Of a DNA stretch of 64,000 nucleotides, positions 50,401-61,488 are shown one piece after another; position 1 is the stretch's first letter; the number at the start of each line of letters is the position of its first letter. The notes beneath the pieces were generated by a model, which saw only the letters and a list, made by a program, of their open reading frames with translations, was not told the origin of the DNA and made no database searches. Location: the NCBI GenBank assembly GCA_000708835.1, contig DF236991.1, positions 124,001 through 188,000 on the forward strand. Reading direction: 5' to 3'. Source of the DNA: Klebsormidium nitens (taxonomy: Eukaryota > Streptophyta > Klebsormidiophyceae > Klebsormidiales > Klebsormidiaceae). Position numbers and translations under genes: made by a program.

Positions 50401-51450
50401 TCAATCCCTGACACCTAAACTGCACCGATTGCGTTTCTCGGGCTGACTCGTGGGAGTTCTGATACTTTGGGCGCAACAATCTTTGGCAGGAGCGTCCAAA
50501 GCCAAGTCAAAGAGTTTGACAACTCTTGCCTTAACTCCTGAAATACTTTGCGCGCACGTCGTTTCGCTGCCCCTGCACTGGGTGTACTGAGAACTGCGGA
50601 TTATTGGGACGGTTGTTTGATTTTGAAGATGAACATGATTTTGCAGTCCTGCTCTCGCGCTTGCGTTCTTGAAATCTGAAGGGGTGCCTCTTTGTGCTGC
50701 AGTTCATGGCGTTGCTTCTACTGCGCCACGCACTGGGAATGATTGCAGCGGGGGCGGACGACGACGATGAGACTCCAGCCATCTTCACGGTCTTCCTCTT
50801 AAAGGCGATCGGGTTTATCCTCCCGTGCTACATCATGGCACGCGCAATCAGTGTCGCACAGCAGAGGCGTCAGCAGCAGGTGAGATACTGATTCTGTATG
50901 CGAGTCGAGGTGTGCTTGTTTGACGTGTAGTGATAGTCTTCTCCTTGTAAAAGAAAAGCGGCCTGACTGAGGGTCAGTTGCCTTCCAGGCCTCAAGATGA
51001 GTGGATTGACGGCCCGTTTTTTTAAGAGGAGTTGCCTGTAAATCTTCCCGACGATGGGTGAAAGCAGGGGGTTTTGAGTCTGAAGGCAGAACGGCAGTAA
51101 GTCAACTTGGATTGTTTCGTTGTTTCGTTCATGGGTTTGTTCCTGACGAGCAGTGCTAAAAACGAACTGTAGTAAACCTTCTATCAGAGTCTTGACAGCT
51201 CTAGAAGAGTACGGGAGGCTTCCCAAACCAAGTCACATGCCTGATGCAAGCTCAACCATAGGACCCTCCTCCTAAAATTGGACCTAGGTGCTCCTTCGAT
51301 GTCGCACACTTGAGCTTGCCTGAGCTTCTAACCTCTGGTTTTTTGTGGCCTGTTATCCAGGATGCGATGGCTTACTTTGTACAGCAAGGACACGTGCGGG
51401 GAGTTCCGATCGTGGTGGCTCCGAGGAGGCTACCTGAAGGCGTTGTGTAA
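47497..51450 (+). CDS. RING-CH (MARCH-like) E3 ubiquitin ligase with DUF3675 tail
   Basis: Exons: 47497-47859, 48416-48487, 49061-49131, 49974-50106, 50703-50879, 51361-51450; 906 nt, 301 aa, all GT-AG with coherent phases. ATG 47497 starts MTSNEDGA; upstream in-frame codons lack another ATG. Residues about 98-145 form a C4HC3 RING-CH domain: CRIC, CAC, YAHPKC, CEIC, split by intron 1 between GSVK and YAH. Exons 4-6 match the plant DUF3675 tail: WCRSAAL, a first hydrophobic helix (MALLLLRHALGM), an acidic loop (DDDDE), a second helix (FLLKAIGFILPCYI), then a cytosolic tail ending in VV. The family transfers ubiquitin to membrane substrates. One decayed copy of exon 4's head lies 165 bp upstream of the real exon. 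Confidence 0.93.
49640..49835 (+). repeat. Decayed copy of RING-CH exon 4 head and its intron end
   Basis: At 49797-49826 the intron repeats the CAG acceptor and exon-4 start (TGACGACTGGG, then divergence) found at 49962-49991, 165 bp apart. Preceding intron sequence is also duplicated: the motif TTGCATGCTAACCC at 49710 recurs in altered form at 49659 and 49917. Confidence 0.8.
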
Positions 51451-52732
51451 AGTATTTGTAAGTGTTAGGGTCTGCCGGGTGCTTCGCATGAAAAGTGTCA
51501 AATCTTGGAGAAAGAGTTGTCGGCTGAATGAAGTCTTTAGGTCTACTAGAGTTGTCGACCGAACGAAGTCTTTAGGTCTATGATATTGTAGGACGAGTTG
51601 CTGTATGATGGGTCTCTTTGTAGTCCCAATCGTGTTGTCTGCACACTGCTGCCCAAAAACTGTCGTGATTTTGGGCATTGAGCCCGTGTATTTACTGATG
51701 CTGTTAAGCAAAATACCTGTATTGCGTGTTTGTCTTCCGGCCAGCCGCTAACCAATGGAAAAAAGTCTGGAGAAAGGGTCACCTTTTTGATCATGGTATA
51801 CCTTGCTAGCTGCCTTAATTGTACTGCCATTTACTCGTCAGAACGGCGCCGCGTGAGCTTATAGCCGGGGTGCACAGGCTGCCCGCTGATGCAAGGTATC
51901 TGGGCGATCATCCACTCCCAGTCAATCGGATCACTGAACATACCATTGTACCGCGTCACACTATACTGCCGGGCCTATAAAGTAGCATATGAGTCTGACC
52001 CGCGTGCCAAGCATGGATTCTGTAGGTGCGCTAGTTCAACTCTCAGCGTCGCATGTCCTGACGTACATGTACCGTCGATTGACGTATATATTGAGTCAGT
52101 GACTATATGGTATAATAGTATGTCAGGCTGCCGTAGTTCAGGCCCTAGGTATACTATATATATACTCGCTCATATATGATCATTGTATACAATAATGTGA
52201 TCCTCAATCATTGCTGGCATGTATGATGTACGAGACATTTTCATTCATCCTCGAGTCAGTCCGCCGGACCATTGAATGAACAGTCATAATTTGAGCACTG
52301 CAGCTATATACTAGCTAGCTATATAACATTGATTTGGCGATTCTACGCATACGGTTGCCAGGTTTTGCCAAATGCGACGGTCCAACTTTGTACTCGGAGA
52401 ATGCAATCCTTCCGCTTGACAAATCAGTCACTAAGGGACTACTACTAACTCTAGCCTGCCAGTTTTCTGAAACAGTTACACCAGACTGATTGAAAGCATG
52501 AGCCATTTTCCCCAACAACACACTACTCATTGCCCGCATGGCTGTCCAACACTCAGGAAAACGTGTATCAATGGAACTTCAACCAGATCTTTTATGGACA
52601 CATATCTAGACTGTACATGAGCCTAGCCCCAACGGCACAGCATACTGCTGTAGCATAGGGATGACATTGATACCTTACCCCCCAGGCTTCGTATCCAATG
52701 TATCTACGATTGAGCATGGCTCACTTTTCACT
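51451..52732. other. Convergent 3' flanks of RING-CH and membrane-protein genes
   Basis: No coding signal. 52040-52330 is AT-rich with palindromic words (GTACATGTAC, TATATATA, CTAGCTAG) and resembles an inactive short transposon, but I could not define ends. Confidence 0.5.
51514..51580 (+). repeat. 35-bp tandem duplication in the 3' flank of the RING-CH gene
   Basis: Two copies, 51514-51548 and 51549-51580, share GAGTTGTCG and GAAGTCTTTAGGTCTA. They lie 64 bp past the stop codon, probably in the 3' UTR. Confidence 0.8.
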
Positions 52733-53300
52733 TCAAATATCTTTTCTCCTTCCTTTCCTCTCTTTGAGTCCGTCTAAACTGATGCCCGGAGGCAAGTGCT
52801 TGTACGGCGTCCCACCCTGAACGAAAGGATTAGATGATTGTTCAGAGTGTGCCAAAATACCATGTCAAAGAACTTGACAACTCGAACCTTGTGATTTTTG
52901 TGCATCTTGTGAGTGTCAATGGTCCAGAATAGCACCATGGTCAACTGCAAAATAAATCCTGCGGGAACAAGTTAAAGTTAAAAGAGATCCAAAGCAACAC
53001 CAGAACTTCCAGGTGAGTCCTGACGTGTTTCTTACCTGAGCAATCTCTTCGCTCCCAGCTTTGTCTATCAAGAAGATGTCGGTAAAATACTTCCAGGTAC
53101 AGCCAACGATCACCACCACAAGAAAGAGCAGATACCAACCCCAGTGCATACTATATCGTTCTTCGGCATACATGTTGGCACCGGTTGGACTTCTGAGGGT
53201 AGAAGTGCTGTTGGCCAGAATCTGCATGAAAAGTTTTGTTGTCGAAGGTCTTTCCTCAAACTCCACAATCACAATTCTATGCGAACCGGTGGTAGAAAGC
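52733..53300 (-). CDS. Unrecognised single-pass membrane protein, C-terminal three exons (partial model)
   Basis: Exons 53300-53036, 52944-52888 and 52816-52733 join in frame (phases 2, 0, 0) with good acceptors (GACTAG, TTTTGCAG, CGTTCAG) and donors (GTAAGA, GTTCGA), and end at TGA 52733-52735; 134 codons. The product has a soluble part (RIVIVEFEERPS), one strong transmembrane helix (WGWYLLFLVVVIVG), a second hydrophobic stretch (LTMVLFWTI) and a basic tail ending KERKGRRKDI. I do not recognise the family. Upstream exons should lie between 53.3 and 54.5 kb on the same strand; a minus-strand stretch near 53.8 kb (TIVLLVTLEAKED) and one near 54.2 kb are weak candidates that I could not join in phase. 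Confidence 0.5.
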
Positions 53301-54561
53301 CTAGTCAAGATCAAGCCACAAGCCCTTGATTATGCTAGCAGGTTGGTAGAGAATCGAAGTTAATGGTAACCCGCTAGGAGCGTAAGGTGAGGGATAAATG
53401 GGCCTCACAGAGAGTTTTTCAAGCTTGTCATAGCATTCCGGAAGTAACGAGAACTTTGTACTAATGTCCGTGGTCTGACTAATTCCTTTTATCATTCTCA
53501 TGTTCCAGTGCAACAACTCACAGTCTTTCGAGCGGTTTTAAGGATGCGGAGCCAACTGCAAAGCTTATCTTGTAGTAGTGATCCAAGTCAAGTTGAGGGC
53601 AGGACAGTACTCGAATGCAGGCAATGCGGACAGCAGAAAACTGCAGTGCAACCTGTCTGGTTAACCAACCCGTATGTCATCATCATCGTACTCACCAAGA
53701 GTATATGTCTACACTTCGATCATGTGAATGTATATGACAATGGAGTCAAGCATCTGAGTGCAGGAGGATCACCATTATTGATTGGTGAGACGGGTGCTCT
53801 CTCTGCCGGTGTTTTATCCTCCTTCGCTTCCAAGGTGACCAGAAGCACAATGGTCTCAGGGGTCGTCTAAACACCTCTGAAACATGCTTGGGAAGGCAAT
53901 CTTACCTGGGAAAAAAAAAGCTCAATGCACCGGCACTTTTTGCGAAGGACGTAGACCCCCGTTAAGTTGTCTCTACACTCCGTCTGACGTGCAGAACAAC
54001 CCCCCAGAATTTGATCAGGGTGGCTTGAATGGATTGAGGGAAAATTGTTTCCTCGAGGCCTTTCCTACCAACAGTGGCAATGGCAATGTGCCAGATGTCT
54101 AGAGAATGTGCATTGTGGACTAAAAATTGCAGTTTCTTCAACTTTCCAGGCCTGTAAGGAGGGATTCCGTTGGCGTTCCGTTCCTTGGTTTCCGGACCAC
54201 TGCCACTCACACACGTACAGCCCGCCTGATTCTCATCTGCGTGACCAAATATGTCGCCAAGTTGAGTGAGAATTGAGCTTCCGCTTCTGTTCCGGCCGCA
54301 TCCTTTCAAGTTTAAATTCCGTGGGGAAAATAGCAAACGGAATCAAGGCACCAACGGAACGACAGTGCCAGATGGCGGAATCTGCAGCATGCAGACTGAG
54401 AAAGGAGCCCTGCTGACGAGTGTTCAAGTTCAACTTCAATGTTTGCTGTGCAGAGCCTACTGCCTCGCTAGGTGGATCCATACCGTCTCTCTGTTTGAAG
54501 AGAAGAGGTTGACCAGCTTTTGCAGACCCAAGCGTTCAGCATTGTCAGGAGCCTGCCCACA
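53301..54561. other. Unresolved interval between membrane-protein and SMP-30-like genes
   Basis: Must hold the missing 5' exons of the minus-strand membrane protein and the promoter of the SMP-30-like gene. Protein-like minus-strand stretches occur near 53.80-53.87 and 54.13-54.30 kb, but no phase-consistent splice pair was found. Confidence 0.4.
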
Positions 54562-57500
54562 ATGGCGGCTTTTTCTGTGTCAAAATTCTCAGTCAGTGCG
54601 TTTGTAGTGCTGATCACCTTGTCGTCAATCCATGCAACGGCAGCCAAGAAGGGCCCTGTGAAGAGGATTTGGTACAAAGCACCCGACCTCTACCCTGAGG
54701 GGGTATCCTACGAAGCGAAGCATGATCAGTTCCTAGTCAGCTCGCTCCGAACCCCGTGCATAACGGCAGTCAAGGAAGATGGAAGCTTTAACACGTTTGT
54801 CTGTGACCCAGAGTTCGAGGGAAAGTTGGTCCTGGGGGTGAGAGTGGACGAGCCGAGAAACAGGGTGGTTGCAGCAGTTTCCTCGATGTCTCCAGATGAA
54901 ATCTACGCCGCTGTGGTCGGGTATGATCTGGACACTGCTGACAGGGTGCTGTTCACGAGGCTGGATGAGGTTACTCCGGAGCCCTTGGGAGACCCCGAAG
55001 ACTCGGATTATTTGAAGCCCCCGGCTGTGGCAAATGATGTTGCCATTGATGCAAAAGGTGGGGGATAGAATGGAAGGGGTAGAAAGTCACCCTCAGATGG
55101 ACCTGTGCATGGAAAGAAGGGAAGGATGTGCATGCACAGATGCATGCAGTCAGCATTTACCAATTGTGGTTCAAATGGACTTATTCACGAAGTTTTGATT
55201 GGTTTCAAGCATCAGCTTTCATAGCCAGCTTTCTTGGGTTAAAATGTGGTGAGCATTCTTGCAGTGCCTTTTCGTTGGCAGCACGCGCTGCATGATGGTT
55301 TCAGAATCAATCACAAGTTACTGGCTGGGGATTTGTTGCTACGAAGGGTTGGCAAACTTCAGGGGATCGCGATCGGTGGAGTCACATTGAGGATGTCATC
55401 AAGCTGTGGCAGTGTTTTCGATTCAATTGATGATGCATTCCTGGGGAGAATTACCTCCGCCTTAGTCTGGGACAATATTTTCAGTTGCAATGAGGGTGAT
55501 GCCACACACAAGGAGGTGCCATTTTTCTGAAACTAGCACAAAAAGCTCAACCCCTTTCAGCATGGGGTATCTTATGATCAAGTGGCCACGACTAGAGCTG
55601 CGCACTTTAAGAGGAACCAAAGTTCCTTCCTTGGAGGATGGTAATCAGAGCGGTCCAAATTGAGGCATCCCAGACTGATGTCTTCCAGTAGTGTTTGCAG
55701 TGCCGTTCACAGTCCATGGCTTGATTTTGTTTAACTAACATCTGGAATTGATATCACCATGACATAGATGTATTGGGACAAGAAAAATAGAGTTCCTTGG
55801 GAAGCGGGACTCATTGGTCCTTAATCACATGAAAACCCTAATAACCAAAAACCCTCGAATCTTAAACTGTCTGTGTACGGCCCATCCTGCAGGCAACCTC
55901 TATGTAACCAACACCCTGGGCAACTCAATCTGGAAAGTGGGAACGGACGGCGCAGCATCAGTCCTGACAGCGGACCCCTTGTTCTCATCCCTGCCCAACG
56001 TCTACCAGGTGAGCTGATCACTGAATCCGTTCTGAGCTTTTTTACCTTGCAAACAGGTTGACCGAGGCACTTTTTAGGAGAGCAGGGAACGTGTTGACCT
56101 AGCATTTTGCGCTGTGGTTGCTTTCAGAAGAAGAACCTTGTTTGGCGGGTCAAGCTCTTATCGAAGCCTTGCAATCAAGGCATGGGGCAAAATGCCAGTT
56201 GAGCGGCACAGCCTGTATTGAAAGGGCATATGCATTTGTATTGAACTCTGCATCCCAATGGAGATTTAGAGAAGAACTTCGTAAGAGTGCTATCTGCTAT
56301 TTCTGCAGGTCCCAGACCTTGGAGCAGTGGGTCTGAACGGCATCGAGTACCACCCCAAGGGATTCCTCCTGGTCGGTCACACGAGCGCAGGGGCCCTTTT
56401 TAAGGTATGTCTCTTGACCTTATCACTTCGTTCTGCTACACATCTCCCAATCTGGACCGCACGATGGAGTGAAACCTTTCTTCCTTGTTGCTTGGTTGTA
56501 CGCATGACCACTTTCCTTTCACTTCATAAAGAAGTGCCAAATCAGGCTTTGATCTGGTAAGATAAGAAGGTCTCTGACAAATCGGGTCACACTATGGTCC
56601 AAAAACCTGGGTTTTGGAAATCTCAACTCGTCCAAAATATTTTTTTCGAGGAGTTGGTGGTTTGGTTTGGCAATGCCTTCTAGGATCCCAACGATTGAGC
56701 ACGATGCCGGTAACAGCCTGTGATACCAATGCAAATGGGCGCAAGCTCATCAAAAAGACTTTTCCGCACGTCATGTCCCTTACCTGCTTCCATCAGTGCT
56801 CATTCGCCCCTCGCCGCCCCGTTGTGGAATCCTTTCTAAAAACCTCAAAATCTTGCTGGCCACTTAGCTGTACTTCATCACATTGGATTCCACTTTACTT
56901 TCCTCCACCTTCAGCAGCACTCGCTTCAGTTCTGGGTAAACTTTTATCACCCTTCGGTGGACGGCATTTTTAAGGGGATGAAGCTTCCCCTCAATTGCAT
57001 GCTCCAGTTCATGATGTCACTACAAACGACCTTCAAGGTAACCTTAATTGAACAAAGTCAATTCTTCGAAGTCACTTTCTCCTTCAGTTGCGCCGTCATT
57101 TTCTTGTGTGCAAACGAAGACAAAATGTTTCATTTCGGAATGGTGAAGACAGTCGCTTTCAAACGTGTTGCCCCAATCGAAAGAGGAACGAGTTCAAAGT
57201 CAACCCCTTTTTTCATCTCGCTTTCTCCCTCTTCAGTACCGGCGTCATCCCTCAATACTTGCTTTTGCGAGACTTACTACCGAAAGTCTTTGCAAGACCA
57301 TTGAAAATCTTTGCAAGACCAGTGCGGGAGCGGACATTTGTTCTGTTGAACCTTGTTTCGGATTTTGGTATGCAATCAACTTCGAACGACGTGATGTAAC
57401 TAACTTGAAATTTTCATTAGGGGTACTTTCTCCTTCTTCAGTGTGCTGTCATTGTCTTGGCGGTAAATCTCGACGAGATTATCCTAGTCGGACGGCTTTT

Positions 57501-59174
57501 TCTTGAGACAAGCAAATGCGTCTGATCTCTCACCTCCCAAGAATACTGGGTTCACTTTGACCCAAAAGCTCATTCCTCCAGGTTATTATCTTCTTTCGTG
57601 ATCAGCGCTGGTACATCTTTTTTCTTCATCAGCAGGTTCACATCTCCGTGGTATACCTCGACAAGACCATCCCAAAATGTTTACGGCGTTTTCTTGGGAC
57701 AGTATTTCTCTGTTGGATTTGGTGAAAGGACTCGAGTCCCAACGACACTGGGCTAACTGTAGGCCACACTCATCTTCGTTTCCCCAGGTGATTTTCTCCC
57801 TCTTCAGCACCGCTGTCACTGTCTCTCAGATGCGACCAACCCAGGAGTGGACGGGAGTCTCCCTCTTCGCAATTGTGAACGCATCGCCATCCTATATGTC
57901 CCCCTAGACGCCCATGTGTAACACCAAAAGTTATTCCCCTCTTTATTCCAGGTCACATTTTCCTTCTTCAGCACCGCCGTCACTGTTTCGGTAGTAAACT
58001 TTGACCACACCATACCGGGAGTCGACGGCTTTTCCCTTAGGACACATATCCTCTTTCAGACCTCGTAAAAAGACTCAATTCTTAATGACACTTTGAAGTT
58101 AAACCCAATTTCATTGCTCTTTCAGGTCACTTTCTCCCTCTTCAGCACCGCCGTTACTGTCTCGGTAGTAAACCTCGACGAGACCATTCCGGGAGTGGAC
58201 GGCATCGTCCTGCGGCCCGACGGAAAGCTCGTGGCCGCGAGCGTCTTTGGCATCCACCTCGTGGAAAGCAACGTGAGGGCCTCCTCTTATGTTTCTTCGG
58301 TTGGTTCTTTGTTGTGCTCGAGAAGTTTTCCTTGTCTATCATGTCTGTTCTTTGGAAAGTTGACTTACACATTCAACGGCAGACCAGTCGACGAATCTGC
58401 AAACAGGGGGCCTGTCCGGTTGGCGGTACGAGAATGATCGCCCGTGGCACTGACTTCAGTGTAGCGTTGATTATCAGAGTGTTGATCAGATTGCAATCTG
58501 GTGGGATACTCGTTTCTAAAGTGTCGGCCCCAAAGACCGCCAACAAGTCACAAGTCTTTGGAGTGTCTCAGATGCAGAGCTCTGGACTCAAAAGACTGCC
58601 GACAATTACAGGTTATGGAGTGTTTTCCGGATGCAAGAGTTTCGGACTGTGAGGTTGTGGAGTGGCCGCTGACGTAATGCTTGAGATATGCAGTCGTTTG
58701 CGCATTTCCAGACGTCAAATCCAAAAGTTGAGGTACAAACACTGCTCAGCGCAATTCAAGAGCTTCGGGTTACCTTAGTGAGTCGGTTAACTTCGTTAAC
58801 CTTCTGATTCTCTCGTTGACCTTGTTTTCTGCCAGGACAACTGGGCCTCGGCCAAGCTAGTCGAGACCGTCTCGCTCAAGTCCTCAGAGCCGGCAACTGC
58901 GATCACACTAAAAGACGGGCTCGTGTATGCGAACCTCGGCCAAGTCCACAAGCTCCGGGCGGGCAAGTCGAACAAGTGGTTCGAGCTCCGTTTGATCGAG
59001 TTCCAATCGGACGCCAAGAGTAAGCCTAAGAGTAAGCCCACCGCCGCAAGGGCTGCCAAGAAGGGTGCGAAAAGCACACAGAGCGCGGTTCCGGTGGTTT
59101 TGATCTCCGGGGGGTTGCTGGCGCTTCTGGCGCTCGCGCTGGCGAAGGACAAGAAGGGGGCGAAGCATCATTGA
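54562..59174 (+). CDS. SMP-30/gluconolactonase-like beta-propeller with signal peptide and C-terminal anchor
   Basis: Exons: 54562-55057, 55893-56008, 56309-56404, 58126-58272, 58836-59174; 1194 nt, 397 aa, phases 1, 0, 0, 0. ATG 54562 opens a signal peptide (residues 1-29, core SAFVVLITLSSIHA). Blades show family hallmarks: YPEGVSYEAKHDQFLVSS, NDVAIDAKGNLYVTNT, GLNGIEYHPKGFLLVGH and GVDGIVLRPDGKLVA. Proteins of this fold include lactonases and strictosidine-synthase-like enzymes; the substrate cannot be told here. Exon 5 adds a Lys/Ala linker, a 17-residue hydrophobic helix (VVLISGGLLALLALALA) and a basic tail (KDKKGAKHH), suggesting a type I membrane protein. Intron 3 (56405-58125) holds about six decayed copies of exon 4's head. 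Confidence 0.9.
56945..58060 (+). repeat. Array of decayed exon-4 copies in intron 3 of the SMP-30-like gene
   Basis: The exon-4 head (CAG, then a T/C-rich VTFSLFSTAVTV-coding stretch and the DET..PGVDG part) recurs starting near 57070, 57218, 57421, 57582, 57788 and 57952, before the intact exon at 58126; spacing is 148-206 bp. The 57952 copy is closest, keeping an acceptor and about 80 nt of recognisable exon. Frameshifts and stops increase with distance from the intact exon. Confidence 0.88.
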
Positions 59175-59885
59175 TGCGGGGCGGGCATGTAGGTTATAGA
59201 GACTAACCTAGAGAGCGTAGACCGTTTTTGATGGTCAAGTCCCGATTTCGAGGACCGCGCATATTGCCATGCTTGATGACGTCATAGGCACGGGTAGGGG
59301 ACGCTCGAGAGTAGAAGAGTTAGTTGCAGTCCGGCATCTATGTGTATTGATGTACATACGTCGTCCTGAGAGCGTGCTTCACTCACAAAGTTTTTCTCGT
59401 TAGTCCCTCCACAACCATCTTTGATATCCGACTGAAGCAACCGGACCAACGGCTTGCAGTAGGGTGGCCTGCTCTTGGCGCATATGCATTGCCAGGCTGA
59501 GCGCGAGCCTCGGAGTTAGCGTTTTTTCGTGGCACGCAGTTCGTTGCACGTTTGAAGTTGGTCGGAATCATAGAGATACGGATCGTTAAGGGATGTTTAG
59601 CCGGGATGTTGATCCAGACATGTTCAAACTCAATCTCTGAATGGTAAGCTGTTCAATTCATTGAATCTGAGATAAGACGGTTTTATTAATTGGTATATTT
59701 ACGTGTCATGTTTGCATGATGGCATAAAAATTGCCACTGCATCGGCGCGGTATACTACTAAACAATTGATTAGTCCCCCCTATGGCTGCCATGCACCGGC
59801 CATGCATGCAATGCCTGGCATGCCATCATTACGGTATGTAAGTTGGTACAAGAACGCGAGCGCACGTATATGCCATGTGTGGCCC

Positions 59886-59914
59886 AATTCAACTTGCATG
59901 ATGCAAGTTGAATT
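59886..59914. repeat. 14-bp perfect inverted repeat, 1-nt spacer
   Basis: AATTCAACTTGCAT (59886-59899) is followed after one base by its exact reverse complement (59901-59914), so the strand can fold into a near-perfect hairpin or the DNA into a cruciform. It lies in the tail-to-tail interval between the SMP-30-like and PRXL2-like genes. Confidence 0.95.
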
Positions 59915-60004
59915 ATTGGACTCGCGGTTAGTAAGTACCAGCTTGCACTGCAGATCTCTGTCAGTGCATCTAGCAGCAGCAGCAGCTTCTAGCTAGCTCT
60001 GTAC

Positions 60005-60200
60005 GTACCGGCCGTCGCCGTCGCAGATCGAATACGCGGCGTCGCACCGCGAACTAGTAAAACTGCAACGTGATGCCGCCCAACTTATAGTGGCCGCGGA
60101 CCGGCCGGTTGCAATTGTGCCAGTGATGCCGGGACGGGCCGCGCGGCGCGCCGGGTTTGCCAGGGCGGCGACGGTGGCAGTGACGTCACTGCCACGCAGT
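60005..60200. other. GC-rich segment with 22-bp perfect palindrome
   Basis: The segment repeats GCCGTCGCC and GGCGCGCC words and contains GTGGCAG-TGACGTCA-CTGCCAC at 60174-60195, which is its own reverse complement. The centre TGACGTCA is the classical bZIP (CRE/TGACG) palindrome. Confidence 0.7.
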
Positions 60201-61488
60201 ACTGCAGTCCACTTTTTTCGTACAGCAACATGCTCCGAACTGATGCAAGTATACATATGTACTATATTGCCATGATATGGAGGGATACGTTGCATAAGAC
60301 TCGGATGACAATGAACTGCAACGACAGTGACATGCCCAAGAACATTTGAACTTGTCAGAAAGCGCCCTGTATACTCCAACTACTGAAAGGTAAGTTTGTG
60401 CAAAGTTAGAAAGTCTGACGGGGCTAGCAGGCTCAATGTTAACTTATCAAAGCTAAAAATAGAAAGCAGGCTCTTTGTTGGATCTTGCGAAGCGAAATAT
60501 GTTGTCTAATTGTAGCAAACTCTGATGCAATCATACCCGTGCTAGCTAGGCTGCTTGCCAGCCTGCCGCACTAGCTATTCAGGTTATGTAAAGGTCTTGG
60601 AGGTTTTCGACATGATCCCGAATACGCGGTGCAAACAACTTCAAAATCTGCGGCTCTAGCATCTTTGAAGCTGCGTATATCGTGGTTAAGACCTGCACCG
60701 GCACCTTCATCTGCATATTACAGTGTCGGCATCCGCATGTATGATTGTAAGATTACGTTCTTTGTTTCCGGGTTCCTCTAAGTGTGCACACGTCTTAAGG
60801 CTTGCCGGATGATGTTTTCAACCATCGGACTTTGGCGTGATACCCAAGCTCCTGTATGTGGTCAACCGAACTAGTAAGGGCCGCACTTTTTCTAAGTTTC
60901 CAGCTTATCATCCGAAAGACTCCCATGGAAGGCACGTACCGGAGCGGGGGACGGGGGCACTGATAGCGCTTCCACCGGGGAAAGGTAGACGGAGGGAGTG
61001 GGCGGTATCGACAAATGGTCCCCCGGGGTTTGATAGGCAAACCCTTCGCAAACCTGAAAGTCAAAAAGATGAATACCAATGGCTCGGAACGGAAATTCTG
61101 ATCGCCGATCAAATGAACCAGCCCCCAACAACCTCCAGAGAAGTTGAATTGCAAAATCTGGCTGGCACAAAGTTTCTTGACACTGTCTGGTTGACATACG
61201 GTCGACAGACTAACAGCTGACGCCAGCGTCCGCCAGCGTCGAAGCTTTGGCAGTGTTAACTTTGTCGGCAACGTAAAGCAGAAACCGGTGATCTGAGTCT
61301 GCCACATGAGACGGGGAATCCCAAGAGGGGCCCTTCTGTACAACGTCCTCAAAGCGTGCATCGACCCATTGGGTTCTTCAAGAATGAATAAGCTCATCGG
61401 CTGAATGCAGAATACGTAGGCGGTTGACAGGATCTAATGGCCACTTCCAAGGTCGGCATCGGTTTCGACAGACAGTCTGGAATTGCTT

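Larger units (their letters stand above)
59175..61488. other. Tail-to-tail interval, no supported gene
   Basis: 3' flanks of the SMP-30-like and PRXL2-like genes. Contains the hairpin, the GC-rich palindromic segment and an antisense 200-codon frame without motifs. Confidence 0.5.

Noticed and set aside
52040-52330. AT-rich palindromic stretch as a transposon
   Set aside because: Many short palindromes but no terminal repeats or target duplication could be defined.
54520-54561. Upstream TTG-initiated extension of the SMP-30-like protein
   Set aside because: Eukaryotic initiation at ATG 54562 gives a proper signal peptide; the extension would bury it.
60795-61397. 200-codon minus-strand ORF downstream of the PRXL2-like gene
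   Set aside because: No family motif, translated composition looks non-coding, and a frame of this length is expected by chance about once per window of this size.
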